A DNA stretch of 64,000 nucleotides. Origin: Algibacter amylolyticus (GTDB taxonomy: Bacteria; Bacteroidota; Bacteroidia; Flavobacteriales; Flavobacteriaceae). The translations under genes were made by a program, and so were the position numbers. Location of the stretch: the NCBI RefSeq assembly GCF_014202225.1, contig NZ_JACHGE010000001.1, positions 787,320-851,319 on the forward strand, given 5' to 3'. A model generated the notes under the pieces. It worked only from the letters and a program-made list of their open reading frames with translations. It was not told the origin of the DNA and did no database searches. Every line of letters starts with the position of its first letter. Within the stretch, counting starts at the first letter, position 1. Below, one piece after another: positions 53,490 through 61,935 of the stretch.

Positions 53490-53819
53490 ATGGAAGACGT
53501 AAATATAAAAATCACAGATAGAGACGGAGTAATTCACGATATAGTTGCCCCAACCGATATGGCGATGAATCTTATGGAGGTTGTTCGTTCTTACGAGCTT
53601 GCGCCCGAAGGCACCATTGGTGTTTGCGGTGGTATGGCTATGTGCGCGTCTTGTCAATGCTATGTGTTAAGCAAAACCGAATTACCAGAAATGGGCGACG
53701 ATGAAGAGGCCATGTTATCGGAAGCCTTCGATGTTAAGGATAACAGTCGTTTAGGCTGCCAAATCCAAATTACTCCAGAAATGGAAGGTTTAGAGGTAGA
53801 GTTGGCACCAGAAAGCTAA
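53490..53819 (+). CDS. [2Fe-2S] ferredoxin (adrenodoxin type)
   Basis: A 109-residue ferredoxin with the adrenodoxin/Isc-type spacing: Cys46, Cys52, Cys55 (C-x5-C-x2-C) and Cys90, the four cluster ligands, with an extra Cys57. The acidic patch MGDDEEAMLSEAFDV sits in the partner-binding loop. Located 198 bp after nfu, behind its own -7 elements; a role as electron donor in iron-sulfur assembly or a P450-like system is plausible. Confidence 0.92.
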   Translation: MEDVNIKITDRDGVIHDIVAPTDMAMNLMEVVRSYELAPEGTIGVCGGMAMCASCQCYVLSKTELPEMGDDEEAMLSEAFDVKDNSRLGCQIQITPEMEGLEVELAPES

Positions 53820-53820
53820 A

Positions 53821-53846
53821 ATTTCTGCGTAAGCAGGAATCTCATT
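53821..53846. repeat. Short palindromic repeat after the ferredoxin gene
   Basis: ATTTCTGC-GTAA-GCAGGAAT followed by CTCATT begins one base after the stop codon, the same position and sequence as the copy after glyS at 23635. Confidence 0.75.
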
Positions 53847-53872
53847 AAATTAATTTTTCAAAATAACTATTT

Positions 53873-53961
53873 GGGCGTTACCACAAGGGTCGGGCTTTCC
53901 GCTGTATCTTTTTTTGCCATTTATGACAGCAAAAAAAGGATGCCGCTGTAATCCCTAACGC
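53873..53961 (-). repeat. Modular intergenic repeat, copy E
   Basis: Minus orientation: GCGTTAGGGATTACAGCGG to AAAGCCCGACCCTTGTGG then TAACGCCC. Interior stem as in copy D. It lies between the convergent ferredoxin and DUF1853 genes. Confidence 0.78.
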
Positions 53962-54003
53962 GGGCGTATTTGCTAAAGTCAAACCTTTTAGTAAAGTCAA
54001 ACA

Positions 54004-54798
54004 TCACCACCAAACCAAAAACAGTTTCTTCAGTTCACCTGTTTTAAATTTTACCCAACATAACGTAGAAAATTGCTCGTCAAAATAATTTTTAGCACTT
54101 ATTTTAAAAGCATCAAAACTTAACCAGTTTACATAAGTTTGTGGTTCAAGCAACCAATCTTTTTTATTCGGAATAAAGAACTTGCAATCCTCAAAATGTT
54201 TCAAATCATTTTGGTTCATGTAAAAGCCAACAATACAATCTGGGTTCAACGTTTTTAACGCTGTATCTTGTTTAGCAAAAGGTAAAAATAACTGCGCCTT
54301 AAAATACACTTCTTGGGTAATGTCTTTAGGGGCTAAATCAAGTTTATCTAAATATGGTTTGCAAGCATCAGTATAGAGTAAAGGAAGTTGTTTCTCTCTT
54401 AATTTTGTAAGCTTTTCAATTAAAGAGTCCTTTCTGTTCGGGCCAATAAAATGTTCAATTTCCGTATCGCCAACAGACGCGTCATACAAATAGAACTTGT
54501 AAATAACCTCCAAATGGATAGGTTTTCCATTTCGTTTTAGTAGACAATCAATTTCACCTAAAGTAGTTTTGCCGTCTTGTATTTGTATGTTTTCAGCTAA
54601 AACAGAAATATCTGGCTGTTGCTCAATTTCAAACGACACAAAGCGCTCAACATATTTTCCAAGACGTAAATTGTCGTCAATATCAACATCAATTTTATCA
54701 ACTTTAGAATCTACTTCAAATTGTTGTAAATTATAAACAGCTTCACCTTGCCATAAGCATGGTGTTTTTAAAAAGCCTTCATATCTTTTTTGGAGCAT
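54004..54798 (-). CDS. DUF1853 family protein
   Basis: A 264-residue soluble protein of DUF1853. The core features are visible: GEIDCLLKRNGKPIHLEVIYKFYLYD (with Asp, Glu and Lys spaced like a restriction-endonuclease-fold active site, D-ExK) and HFIGPNRKDSLIEKLTKL. The family role is not established. It starts directly after the metallophosphoesterase stop (TAA-ATG, no gap), so the two are translationally linked. Confidence 0.8.
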   Translation of the reverse strand: MLQKRYEGFLKTPCLWQGEAVYNLQQFEVDSKVDKIDVDIDDNLRLGKYVERFVSFEIEQQPDISVLAENIQIQDGKTTLGEIDCLLKRNGKPIHLEVIYKFYLYDASVGDTEIEHFIGPNRKDSLIEKLTKLREKQLPLLYTDACKPYLDKLDLAPKDITQEVYFKAQLFLPFAKQDTALKTLNPDCIVGFYMNQNDLKHFEDCKFFIPNKKDWLLEPQTYVNWLSFDAFKISAKNYFDEQFSTLCWVKFKTGELKKLFLVWW

Positions 54799-55704
54799 TT
54801 AATTTTTTGCCGTTTTATAATCCGCCAATTTTCTTGGGCCTTCAAGCAAAACTCTAACAATTTGCAGGACGCCATCATCGTTAGTATCTATTTGCCATTT
54901 AATAAGTGATATTTTGCCGTTTTCAATTTCAATACCCGTAATGCTTCTTGGGTGCACACAACTCCCATCATTAAAAAAGGCAATGTCTCCAGGCTCCGGA
55001 AAGCGAGGTCTGTGTGTATGCCCAACAATAGTCATTACATTATTGTTTTCGATAATCCATCTTTTAGTTCTACGTTCTACCTTTATAAGTTCGGTGTAGT
55101 TTTTTGCAGGACTTGTTGGGTCTGCAATACCCATTACATTTAGTGGTTTCCAAAGTACTCGAACCATAAAACGGCTCCATTTCCAAAATAAGAAATTCCA
55201 CCAATCGGCTTGGTGGCCGTGGGTTAAAAATAATTCTTGTCCAGTCATGCAATGTTTTAATATAATGCCTTCGTGGTACTTTATATCTTTAAAGAGCTCT
55301 ACATCTTCTCCTACTTTTGGGTCAAAATAGGTAGAAAGGTATTTTTCAACGTATTTAGGATCTCTATACACCATATCATGGTTGCCCCATATCATGTGTA
55401 AACGCTCATTTTTATGAAATTCTTTCATAAGCATATACACGTTTTTATGAGCATTAAGTATAGATTTAAACGACAGGTTTTCCCAAAGCTCATCGCCATC
55501 GCCAATTTCACAATATTGAAAGCCTTCGGTATAATAATGCTTTAAAGCATGAAAGTAAATGTTTCGGTTGTTGGCAAAATCGTCGGCAAAACTATTATCA
55601 CCTCGGTGGCAATCGCTAAATAGAATAAATTTACTATCATCATCAAAATCGATGATTTTAGCATTTTTATAAGCATTGTCTAATCTTTTCTTGGATGAAA
55701 ACAT
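54799..55704 (-). CDS. Calcineurin-like metallophosphoesterase
   Basis: A 301-residue two-metal phosphoesterase. All five motifs are present: SDCHRGDNSF (D-x-H), EIGDGDELW (GD), WGNHDMVY (GNHD), LTHGHQADWW (GH) and VGHTHRPRFP (GHTH). The group resembles UDP-2,3-diacylglucosamine hydrolase-like and other soluble phosphoesterases, but no lipid A context is seen. It directly precedes DUF1853 with no intergenic base; a shared nucleic-acid or lipid function is possible. Confidence 0.9.
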   Translation of the reverse strand: MFSSKKRLDNAYKNAKIIDFDDDSKFILFSDCHRGDNSFADDFANNRNIYFHALKHYYTEGFQYCEIGDGDELWENLSFKSILNAHKNVYMLMKEFHKNERLHMIWGNHDMVYRDPKYVEKYLSTYFDPKVGEDVELFKDIKYHEGIILKHCMTGQELFLTHGHQADWWNFLFWKWSRFMVRVLWKPLNVMGIADPTSPAKNYTELIKVERRTKRWIIENNNVMTIVGHTHRPRFPEPGDIAFFNDGSCVHPRSITGIEIENGKISLIKWQIDTNDDGVLQIVRVLLEGPRKLADYKTAKN

Positions 55705-55753
55705 GAAGTAAATGTAAACAAAATGCCTTTCTATTGAAACTGTTTTATATAGA

Positions 55754-56515
55754 TTATTCCAATTTTAATTTCTCAATAGCAACAGGAAGTAATCGCTCTA
55801 CAAACATGGAATAGGCGAGTTCCGATGGATGTAAACCATCGTTAGCCACTAAATTTGGGTTTTCCAACCCTTGTCTAGTAATATCTGTAATGTTAACATA
55901 AGTAATGTTGTTGCTGTCGCAATAATTTTTAGCAAATGTATTGTATCTGTCTAAGTCGGCAGATATGTTGGTGTTACCTCTTCCAAAAGGTGTATAAGCA
56001 TAATCTGGAATTGAAACCACGATTACGTGCTCTTTATTGCCTTTAGCCTTTGCAATAGCGGTATTAACAAGCTTTGGGAATTCCGATTGATAAACGTTAA
56101 ATGCTATATTTTGATACTGGTTATTTACCCCAATTAAAAGGGTTACCAAATCGAAATCTGAACTAGGGTTTTCGTTTGTTATGGCGTTTATTAAATCGGT
56201 GGTTGTCCAACCTGTTGTTGCAATTACGGATAGAACTAAGTTAGAAACAGAATCTAGGTTTTTTAGAATATCACGCTTTAAAATCTCTGGATACCTACAC
56301 GTTTCGCAGACACTTTGGCCTATGGTATAACTATCGCCTAAAGCTAAATATTTTATAGTTTGTGGTCCTACGGGATTGTCTGTTTCTTCAACTTCTGAGA
56401 CTTCTATAGGCGGTAAAACTTTTGGGGGTGTTTGTTCTTGCGAATTTATAGGTTCGCTAGAGCAGCTTAAACACGTGGTAATTAAAAAGGTTAGAAAATA
56501 TACTTGAAGTTTCAT
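55754..56515 (-). CDS. SGNH/GDSL hydrolase lipoprotein
   Basis: A 253-residue lipoprotein (lipobox LITTCLSC) with the SGNH serine hydrolase motifs: YLALGDSYTIGQ (block I, nucleophile Ser), LLIGVNNQYQN (block III) and NDGLHPSELAY (block V, Asp-His). The Gly of block II is less clear. It likely hydrolyses an ester at the cell surface or periplasmic face of the outer membrane, such as an acetyl group on a polysaccharide; the substrate is unknown. Confidence 0.85.
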   Translation of the reverse strand: MKLQVYFLTFLITTCLSCSSEPINSQEQTPPKVLPPIEVSEVEETDNPVGPQTIKYLALGDSYTIGQSVCETCRYPEILKRDILKNLDSVSNLVLSVIATTGWTTTDLINAITNENPSSDFDLVTLLIGVNNQYQNIAFNVYQSEFPKLVNTAIAKAKGNKEHVIVVSIPDYAYTPFGRGNTNISADLDRYNTFAKNYCDSNNITYVNITDITRQGLENPNLVANDGLHPSELAYSMFVERLLPVAIEKLKLE

Positions 56516-56594
56516 AGTCGCTTTTTTACTAAATATACGAAACTATGTTTTACTTGGTTTTATCTCATGGTTGCTATAAATGTATTACTACTTT

Positions 56595-57773
56595 CTATTT
56601 AAAAGCATTTAACCCAGTTACATCCAGTCCAGTAATTAGCAAATGAATATCGTGTGTACCCTCGTAAGTTACTACGCTTTCTAGATTCATCATATGTCGC
56701 ATAATAGAATATTCGCCGCTAATACCCATGCCACCAAGCATTTGTCTGGCATCGCGTGCAATTTTTAAAGCCATATCCACATTATTGCGTTTCGCCATAG
56801 ATATTTGTGCTGAGGTTGCTGTACCATTTTCGCGCATAACGCCAAGTCTCCAAGCTAAGAGTTGGGCTTTGGTAATTTCGGTAATCATTTCGGCTAGCTT
56901 TTTTTGTTGCAATTGAAATTGACCAATAGGTTTGCCAAACTGCATACGCTCTTTGCTGTAGCGCAAGGCGGTGGCATAGCAATCCATAGCCGCACCAATA
57001 GCGCCCCACGCTATACCAAAACGTGCGGAATCTAGACAACCAAGCGGTGCGCCTAAACCAGATTTGTTAGGTAATACATTCTCTTTAGGTACTTTTACAT
57101 TATCAAAAATAAGCTCGCCAGTAGACGATGCGCGCAACGACCATTTATTGTGTGTTTCTGGCGTTGTAAAGCCTTCCATTCCACGTTCTACAATAAGACC
57201 GTGAATACGTCCGCTTTCGTCTTTAGCCCATACCACCGCAACTTGTGCAAATGGCGCATTGCTAATCCACATTTTGGCACCATTAAGCAAATAATGGTCG
57301 CCTTTATCTTTAAAATTGGTAACCATGCCTCCAGGGTTACTGCCGTGATCTGGTTCGGTTAACCCAAAACAACCCATCCATTCGCCACTAGCTAATTTTG
57401 GTAAATATTTACTGCGTTGTGCTTCGTTACCATATTTCCATATAGGATACATAACTAACGAGGATTGTACCGATGCTGTAGAGCGAACCCCAGAATCGCC
57501 ACGCTCAATTTCTTGCATAATTAAACCGTAACTAATTTGGTCTAAACCTGCACCACCATATTCCATTGGTATATAAGGCCCAAAAGCACCAATATTAGCT
57601 AAGCCTTCTATAATTTGTTTAGGGAATTCTGCCCTTTGCGCATAGTCTTCAATAATGGGCGAGACGTCGCGTTTTACCCATTCGCGGGCTGCGTCTCTAA
57701 CCAACTTGTGTTCTTCGGTTAATAATTCATCTAAATTATAATAATCAGGAGCTTCGAATAAGTCTGGTTTCAT
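56595..57773 (-). CDS. Acyl-CoA dehydrogenase, glutaryl-CoA dehydrogenase-like
   Basis: A 392-residue flavoprotein. The FAD-binding FGLTEPDHGSNPGGM, RMQFGKPIGQFQLQQKKLAEM and the catalytic Glu in TYEGTHDIHLLITG, characteristic of the glutaryl-CoA dehydrogenase branch, are present. That branch oxidises and decarboxylates glutaryl-CoA from lysine and tryptophan breakdown. The length is normal. No electron-transfer flavoprotein genes are adjacent. Confidence 0.9.
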   Translation of the reverse strand: MKPDLFEAPDYYNLDELLTEEHKLVRDAAREWVKRDVSPIIEDYAQRAEFPKQIIEGLANIGAFGPYIPMEYGGAGLDQISYGLIMQEIERGDSGVRSTASVQSSLVMYPIWKYGNEAQRSKYLPKLASGEWMGCFGLTEPDHGSNPGGMVTNFKDKGDHYLLNGAKMWISNAPFAQVAVVWAKDESGRIHGLIVERGMEGFTTPETHNKWSLRASSTGELIFDNVKVPKENVLPNKSGLGAPLGCLDSARFGIAWGAIGAAMDCYATALRYSKERMQFGKPIGQFQLQQKKLAEMITEITKAQLLAWRLGVMRENGTATSAQISMAKRNNVDMALKIARDARQMLGGMGISGEYSIMRHMMNLESVVTYEGTHDIHLLITGLDVTGLNAFK

Positions 57774-57873
57774 TATGCTTGAGTGTTTAAATGAGAATTA
57801 TTAGTAAAAGGGTTTTATTTTTATTAATAAACCAATATAATAACTCAAATTTAAAGAATCTTTCTAGATGTTG

Positions 57874-58599
57874 TTACATTTTTAGGTAGAAATCTTTAGT
57901 TAAATTTATATAAGCTTCGGTGTATTGGTGTCTCTCGGTTTCAATTATTAAGGACTCCATAGTGGTTTCGCTACTGCGGAACGAAAATTCTATTAAAGCA
58001 CGTTTAATTTCAGAGGTAGGGTTTCCTTTTACGTGTAAAATTCTATTTGGAAATAAATTGAATTCTGAAGCTAATTGAATAAAAGTTGATGATTCTTTAA
58101 AAGGAATTACAACTGAAAATACACCAATTTCTGATAGTAATTTTGAAGTGCTTTCCAGTAAGTGATTAAACGGCATAGCATCTTGAAACCTTGCTAAATC
58201 TCTTTGGTTATTATCGGTTTTGTAATCTTCAGAATAGAAAGGCGGGTTGCATATAATAATATCGTATCGGTCTTCTTCGGTTTCTAGTTCTTCGGTAAAA
58301 TCGGCTAATGAGGCATGATAGCAAAATAAGCGGTCGCCCCAAGGTGATTGCTCAAAATTGTCGACGCATTGTTCAAAGGCACTATCGTCAATTTCAATAG
58401 CATCAATAATTTCGGCATCACTACGTTGGGCAAGCATTAAAGCTAATACGCCAGTTCCGGCTCCAATATCTAAAATTGAAAACGGACGGTTTTTAAGTGA
58501 AGTCCACGCACCTAATAAAACACCATCGGTACCAATTTTCATGGCGCATTGGTCATGATTTATTTGAAATTCCTTGAAAACAAAAGGCTTTTTAGACAT
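57874..58599 (-). CDS. tRNA1(Val) (adenine37-N6)-methyltransferase (TrmN6/YfiC-like)
   Basis: A 241-residue SAM-dependent methylase. FKEFQINHDQCAMKIGTDGVLLGAW at the N-terminus, the SAM loop ILDIGAGTGVLALMLAQ and the catalytic IICNPPFYSED (NPPF, N6-adenine type) match the YfiC/TrmN6 family, which methylates A37 of tRNA-Val. The length is normal. Separate from its neighbours, with gaps over 100 bp on each side. Confidence 0.9.
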   Translation of the reverse strand: MSKKPFVFKEFQINHDQCAMKIGTDGVLLGAWTSLKNRPFSILDIGAGTGVLALMLAQRSDAEIIDAIEIDDSAFEQCVDNFEQSPWGDRLFCYHASLADFTEELETEEDRYDIIICNPPFYSEDYKTDNNQRDLARFQDAMPFNHLLESTSKLLSEIGVFSVVIPFKESSTFIQLASEFNLFPNRILHVKGNPTSEIKRALIEFSFRSSETTMESLIIETERHQYTEAYINLTKDFYLKM

Positions 58600-58745
58600 A
58601 ATAGGTTTTAAAAAATTTAGGCAATAGTATGAAATAATGTGTTAAAGTGTTATAAATTTTATTAAACTATGTTAAATAAAATACGATTAACGGTCTATTT
58701 AGAGTTAGAAATATAAACCCTTATTTAGAACTAAATTATAATATT

Positions 58746-59201
58746 ATGAAATACTCTGAAAAATTGTTAAAAGGATTAAACGATTTGTTGACTTTAAATT
58801 ACGAGGTTGAAAAAATTTATATAGAAGCATTGAACGCCGTTACAGATACCGAATTGAAAACTTTTTTTAAAGAACGTGGGCTTGAGCGTAATGAATTTGG
58901 CAAAGATTTAATGGTAGAAATTGAAAATCTTAATACCGAAATGGAGCTTAAATTTGATGGGAAATTAGAAAACGGATTTTATGTAACATGGATGAATTTT
59001 AGACGTTTGTTTCTATTTGAAGATAAAGTTAATTTGTATTTAGAGATTTGCAAATTAAAAGAGTTGACCATAAGTAAGTATGATGATTTGTTAAATCAAA
59101 AGGAATTACCGCATTCTACCATTACAGTATTAGAGCGTCAAAAAGCACAAATTCAAAAAGCTTTAAATGCAATTATTATAGAAAAAAATCTTGTTGCATA
59201 G
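58746..59201 (+). CDS. DUF2383/PA2169-type four-helix protein (paralogue 1)
   Basis: A 151-residue all-helical protein with ferritin-like signature: KGLNDLLTLNYEVEKIYIEAL, FFKERGLERNEFGKDL and a C-terminal LERQKAQIQKALNAI. The DUF2383/PF09537 family has four helices and Glu/Tyr residues that could hold metal. A second copy at 61936 shares the start MKY[ST]E and ER[NS]EF[GA]K. Family members appear in stress and biofilm contexts; function unknown. Confidence 0.85.
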   Translation: MKYSEKLLKGLNDLLTLNYEVEKIYIEALNAVTDTELKTFFKERGLERNEFGKDLMVEIENLNTEMELKFDGKLENGFYVTWMNFRRLFLFEDKVNLYLEICKLKELTISKYDDLLNQKELPHSTITVLERQKAQIQKALNAIIIEKNLVA

Positions 59202-59224
59202 TATTAAGTTTCTATTTAATTGAT

Positions 59225-59256
59225 AAAAAAAAGCAACCCATTGGGTTGCTTTTTTT
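59225..59256. terminator. Bidirectional terminator between DUF2383 and rimM
   Basis: AAAGCAACCCA-TTGGGTTGCTTT flanked by A and T runs, usable from both sides. Confidence 0.85.
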
Positions 59257-59272
59257 GTGTGTTGTCATGTTG

Positions 59273-59797
59273 TTATAAATATAGGTCTATGAGTCCTTCT
59301 GGAGTTTCAACAAGGATTGTTTTGTTATCTCTATCTACTTTAATTATAAACTCATCGTTCATAGGTATTAAAATTTCTATACCATCTCTGTCAATTTCAA
59401 AAAGTGATTGCGCTGTAGAGTCGTTAATAGCTTTAATGATACCAACATCTCCAAAGTTTTTATCTGTAATAGTGAAACCAATAACCTCATGGAAGTAAAA
59501 TTTATTACCCTCAAGTTTGGGTAGTAAATCTAATGGCAAGTATAAGCCGCTTTTCATAATAGAATCGGCATCTGCTTCTGTATCTACATCTTCAAATTTT
59601 ATACGCAGTAATTCCGATTTATGTAATTGAGAACTTTCAATAAAAAATGGAACAAGATTATTTCTTAACTCCAAAAATATAGCGTCTAGATTTTCATAAA
59701 TATCAGGTTGGTCGGTATCTAGCTTAGCTAATACTTCGCCTTTAAAACTGTACTTTTTTACAATTTTACCTAAATAAAAACAGTCTTCTTTTTTCAT
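59273..59797 (-). CDS. rimM: Ribosome maturation factor RimM
   Basis: A 174-residue RimM with the N-terminal beta-barrel (CFYLGKIVKKYSFKGEVLAKL) and the PRC-barrel C-terminus (NKFYFHEVIGFTITDK, IPMNDEFIIKVD). It binds ribosomal protein S19 during 30S assembly. I chose the ATG at 59797 (KKEDCFYLGKIV); the upstream in-frame start would run into a repeat hairpin and has no homology. It follows rpsP, but a terminator and two hairpins lie between them. Confidence 0.92.
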   Translation of the reverse strand: MKKEDCFYLGKIVKKYSFKGEVLAKLDTDQPDIYENLDAIFLELRNNLVPFFIESSQLHKSELLRIKFEDVDTEADADSIMKSGLYLPLDLLPKLEGNKFYFHEVIGFTITDKNFGDVGIIKAINDSTAQSLFEIDRDGIEILIPMNDEFIIKVDRDNKTILVETPEGLIDLYL

Positions 59798-59813
59798 AGA
59801 AAGTGATTTTTTC

Positions 59814-59833
59814 ATTTCCGTGAATGCGGAAAT
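59814..59833. repeat. Short palindrome before rimM
   Basis: ATTTCCG-TGAATG-CGGAAAT is a hairpin of the same type as those after glyS and the ferredoxin gene, here in the leader of rimM. Confidence 0.6.
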
Positions 59834-59851
59834 CTTTTCAAATTTAATTAG

Positions 59852-59871
59852 ATCCCGTTTTACAGCGGGAT
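59852..59871. repeat. Second short palindrome before rimM
   Basis: ATCCCG-TTTTACAG-CGGGAT forms a 6-bp stem, 18 bp from the previous palindrome. Confidence 0.5.
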
Positions 59872-59912
59872 TTGGTCAATCATGTATTTTGTAAACCAAA
59901 ATACTACTTAAC

Positions 59913-59943
59913 AAAAAAACTCCGATATTGCTATCGGAGTTTA
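59913..59943 (-). terminator. Terminator after rpsP
   Basis: On the minus strand AAACTCCGATA-GCAA-TATCGGAGTTT followed by T, 20 bp past the rpsP stop. It would uncouple rimM from rpsP at least in part. Confidence 0.75.
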
Positions 59944-59963
59944 AAAGTATAAAAAAATATTTT

Positions 59964-60482
59964 TTATTCTTCTTCGTTTGAAGCTTCTGCTTCAGCAGCA
60001 GGAGCATCTTCAGTTGCTTCTTCCTCAACAGGAGCAGGAGCAGCTGCAGCAATTCTTGCTTCGTTAACAGCTTTCTCAGCGGCAAGAGCATCAGCTTTCG
60101 CTTTAGCTTCTACATCAGATAAACCATCAGCTTTCGCTTGAATCTTAGCTTCTTTTGCTTCTACCCAAGCAGTAAATTTAGCTTCGGCTTGCTCTTCAGT
60201 TAAAGCACCTTTTCTAACACCACCAGCTAGGTGATTTTTAAGCATTGCACCTTTGTAAGACAATAAAGTCTTAGCAGTATCAGTTGGTTGTGCACCATTC
60301 TGTAACCATGTTACGGCGCCATCAACGTTTAATTCAACAGTTGCTGGGTTTGTGTTTGGATTGTAGATACCTAATTTCTCTAAGTATTTACCGTCTCTTT
60401 TTGAACGTGCATCAGCTGCTACGATCCAGTAAAAAGGTTTCCCTTTTTTACCATGTCTTTGTAATCTAATTTTTACTGGCAT
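59964..60482 (-). CDS. rpsP: 30S ribosomal protein S16
   Basis: A 172-residue S16. The N-terminal 80 or so residues are the conserved core (PVKIRLQRHGKKGKPFYWIV, RDGKYLEKLGIYNPNTNP). The remainder is an Ala/Glu/Lys-rich helical extension ending in a run of acidic residues (AEAEASNEEE), as in other Bacteroidota, where S16 is much longer than the about 82 residues of E. coli. A clear -7 element (minus strand, 60530-60537) lies ahead. Confidence 0.96.
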   Translation of the reverse strand: MPVKIRLQRHGKKGKPFYWIVAADARSKRDGKYLEKLGIYNPNTNPATVELNVDGAVTWLQNGAQPTDTAKTLLSYKGAMLKNHLAGGVRKGALTEEQAEAKFTAWVEAKEAKIQAKADGLSDVEAKAKADALAAEKAVNEARIAAAAPAPVEEEATEDAPAAEAEASNEEE

Positions 60483-60529
60483 AATAATTAATTATTTGAG
60501 GTTCTCGACCTCTGTTATTAATGAGGGCG

Positions 60530-60537
60530 CAAAGATA
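60530..60537 (-). promoter_or_regulatory. Candidate -7 element for rpsP
   Basis: On the minus strand TATCTTTG matches TAnnTTTG, 48 bp before the rpsP start. Confidence 0.4.
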
Positions 60538-60578
60538 ATATAAATATTTAATTACCAGCGGTTTATTTTCGATGAATT

Positions 60579-61646
60579 TTAAAACAATAAACAAACGGGT
60601 TCAGGAGCTTTAAAGTCCTGAGAAAATGATAGTTTACCTGTTGCAGAGTCAATGTTAAAAACTGCAATATTGTTACTTTTTTTATTGGCTACAAGTAGAA
60701 ATTTCCCTGTTGGATCTATCGTGAAATTACGAGGCCAATCGCCATGTACACTAATATTTTGAATTTTATTAATAGTTCCGGTGTTAACATCGCGTTTAAA
60801 AACGGCTATCGAGTTTTCGCCACGATTAGAGCCATATAAAAAACGTTCGTCTTTTGATAAATGAATATCCGCACATTTGTTTGGGCCTTTATAATTTTCG
60901 TCTAGAGTAGAATCGTGGTCTATCTGCTCGAAACCAGTATCTGTTTTTTTAACCGAAGTTATAGAGCCGCCATACTCGTTAATGATGTACATGAAATTGC
61001 CGTCTTTGGTTATAGAAAAATGCCTTGGTCCTGGATTGCCTTCAATTTTGATTATAGATTCAGACTCTAATTTATAGATGTCGTTATTAAGTTTGTAGTG
61101 ATAGAGTCTATTTCTGCCTAAATCGGAAACGAATAAATCATCATTTCTAAATTGTGCCGAATGTGTATGAGCTGGTTTTTCGCCTGCTTCATTATGATTA
61201 AAAACTTGAGGTGCTTTTTCAATACTGCCGTTATCATTTAAAGCGTGAATTGAAACGGTACCACCACCATAATTTGAAACCACAACTTTATTACCCAACT
61301 CATTAACGTTTACATGACATGGACCTTTACCTTGGCTACTCCCAGAATTTATAAATGATAAACTGCCGTCCTCATTGCGTTTAAAAGCTGTAATAGCACT
61401 CGATTGTCCTTCGCCAACAGCATATATAACTTTTTTGTTGGGCGAATATGTTATAAATGAAGGGTTTTCTACGGCAACTGCTAATTGTCTATTGGAAAGC
61501 TCTCCTGTTTCCGTATTAAAATCAAACTTATAAATCCCTTCGCTATCACCCGATGTATAGGTGCCAACGTAAAGTGGCATGTTTTCTTCTTTACAGTTAA
61601 ATAAAATTAGTGGTAGTATCAGTAAAACTAAATGTTTAGGGTTCAT
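60579..61646 (-). CDS. Lactonase family lipoprotein (6-phosphogluconolactonase-like beta-propeller)
   Basis: A 355-residue lipoprotein: short signal and lipobox LILFNC, then a seven-bladed propeller of the Lactonase family (PF10282): LYVGTYTSGDSEGIYKF, GKGPCHVNVNELG, GPRHFSITKDGNFMY, WPRNFTIDPTGKFLLVANKKSNN. The lipobox and the free-standing position argue for an envelope-side enzyme and not the cytosolic pentose-phosphate lactonase. The substrate lactone is unknown. Confidence 0.87.
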   Translation of the reverse strand: MNPKHLVLLILPLILFNCKEENMPLYVGTYTSGDSEGIYKFDFNTETGELSNRQLAVAVENPSFITYSPNKKVIYAVGEGQSSAITAFKRNEDGSLSFINSGSSQGKGPCHVNVNELGNKVVVSNYGGGTVSIHALNDNGSIEKAPQVFNHNEAGEKPAHTHSAQFRNDDLFVSDLGRNRLYHYKLNNDIYKLESESIIKIEGNPGPRHFSITKDGNFMYIINEYGGSITSVKKTDTGFEQIDHDSTLDENYKGPNKCADIHLSKDERFLYGSNRGENSIAVFKRDVNTGTINKIQNISVHGDWPRNFTIDPTGKFLLVANKKSNNIAVFNIDSATGKLSFSQDFKAPEPVCLLF

Positions 61647-61745
61647 AATGTTAAAATTTAAGCTTCTAAATTATAATAAATTATGTTAAATCGAGTACTT
61701 TAATGTTAATGATTCTTAAATCCATCATAAACCCTGTTAAATCGC

Positions 61746-61776
61746 TTGACAAAAGGCCTGTTGAGATGTATATTTG
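61746..61776 (+). promoter_or_regulatory. Good Bacteroidota-type promoter upstream of DUF2383 paralogue 2
   Basis: TTG at 61746-61748 and TATATTTG at 61769-61776 are separated by 20 bp, the best match to the -33/-7 consensus in the window. The start codon is 160 bp further on, so the mRNA would have a long leader. Confidence 0.5.
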
Positions 61777-61935
61777 AGTAAACGATGTCACTAATATGCA
61801 TCGATAAATAAGATATTGAAATGGCTAATAAAATTATTTATTTGTGTTTAATACTTTAATTAACCATCAAAGGATTTATATATCCTTCGGAAACAATAAA
61901 ATGAAACACATGAAATTTAAAATGAAAACGATATT

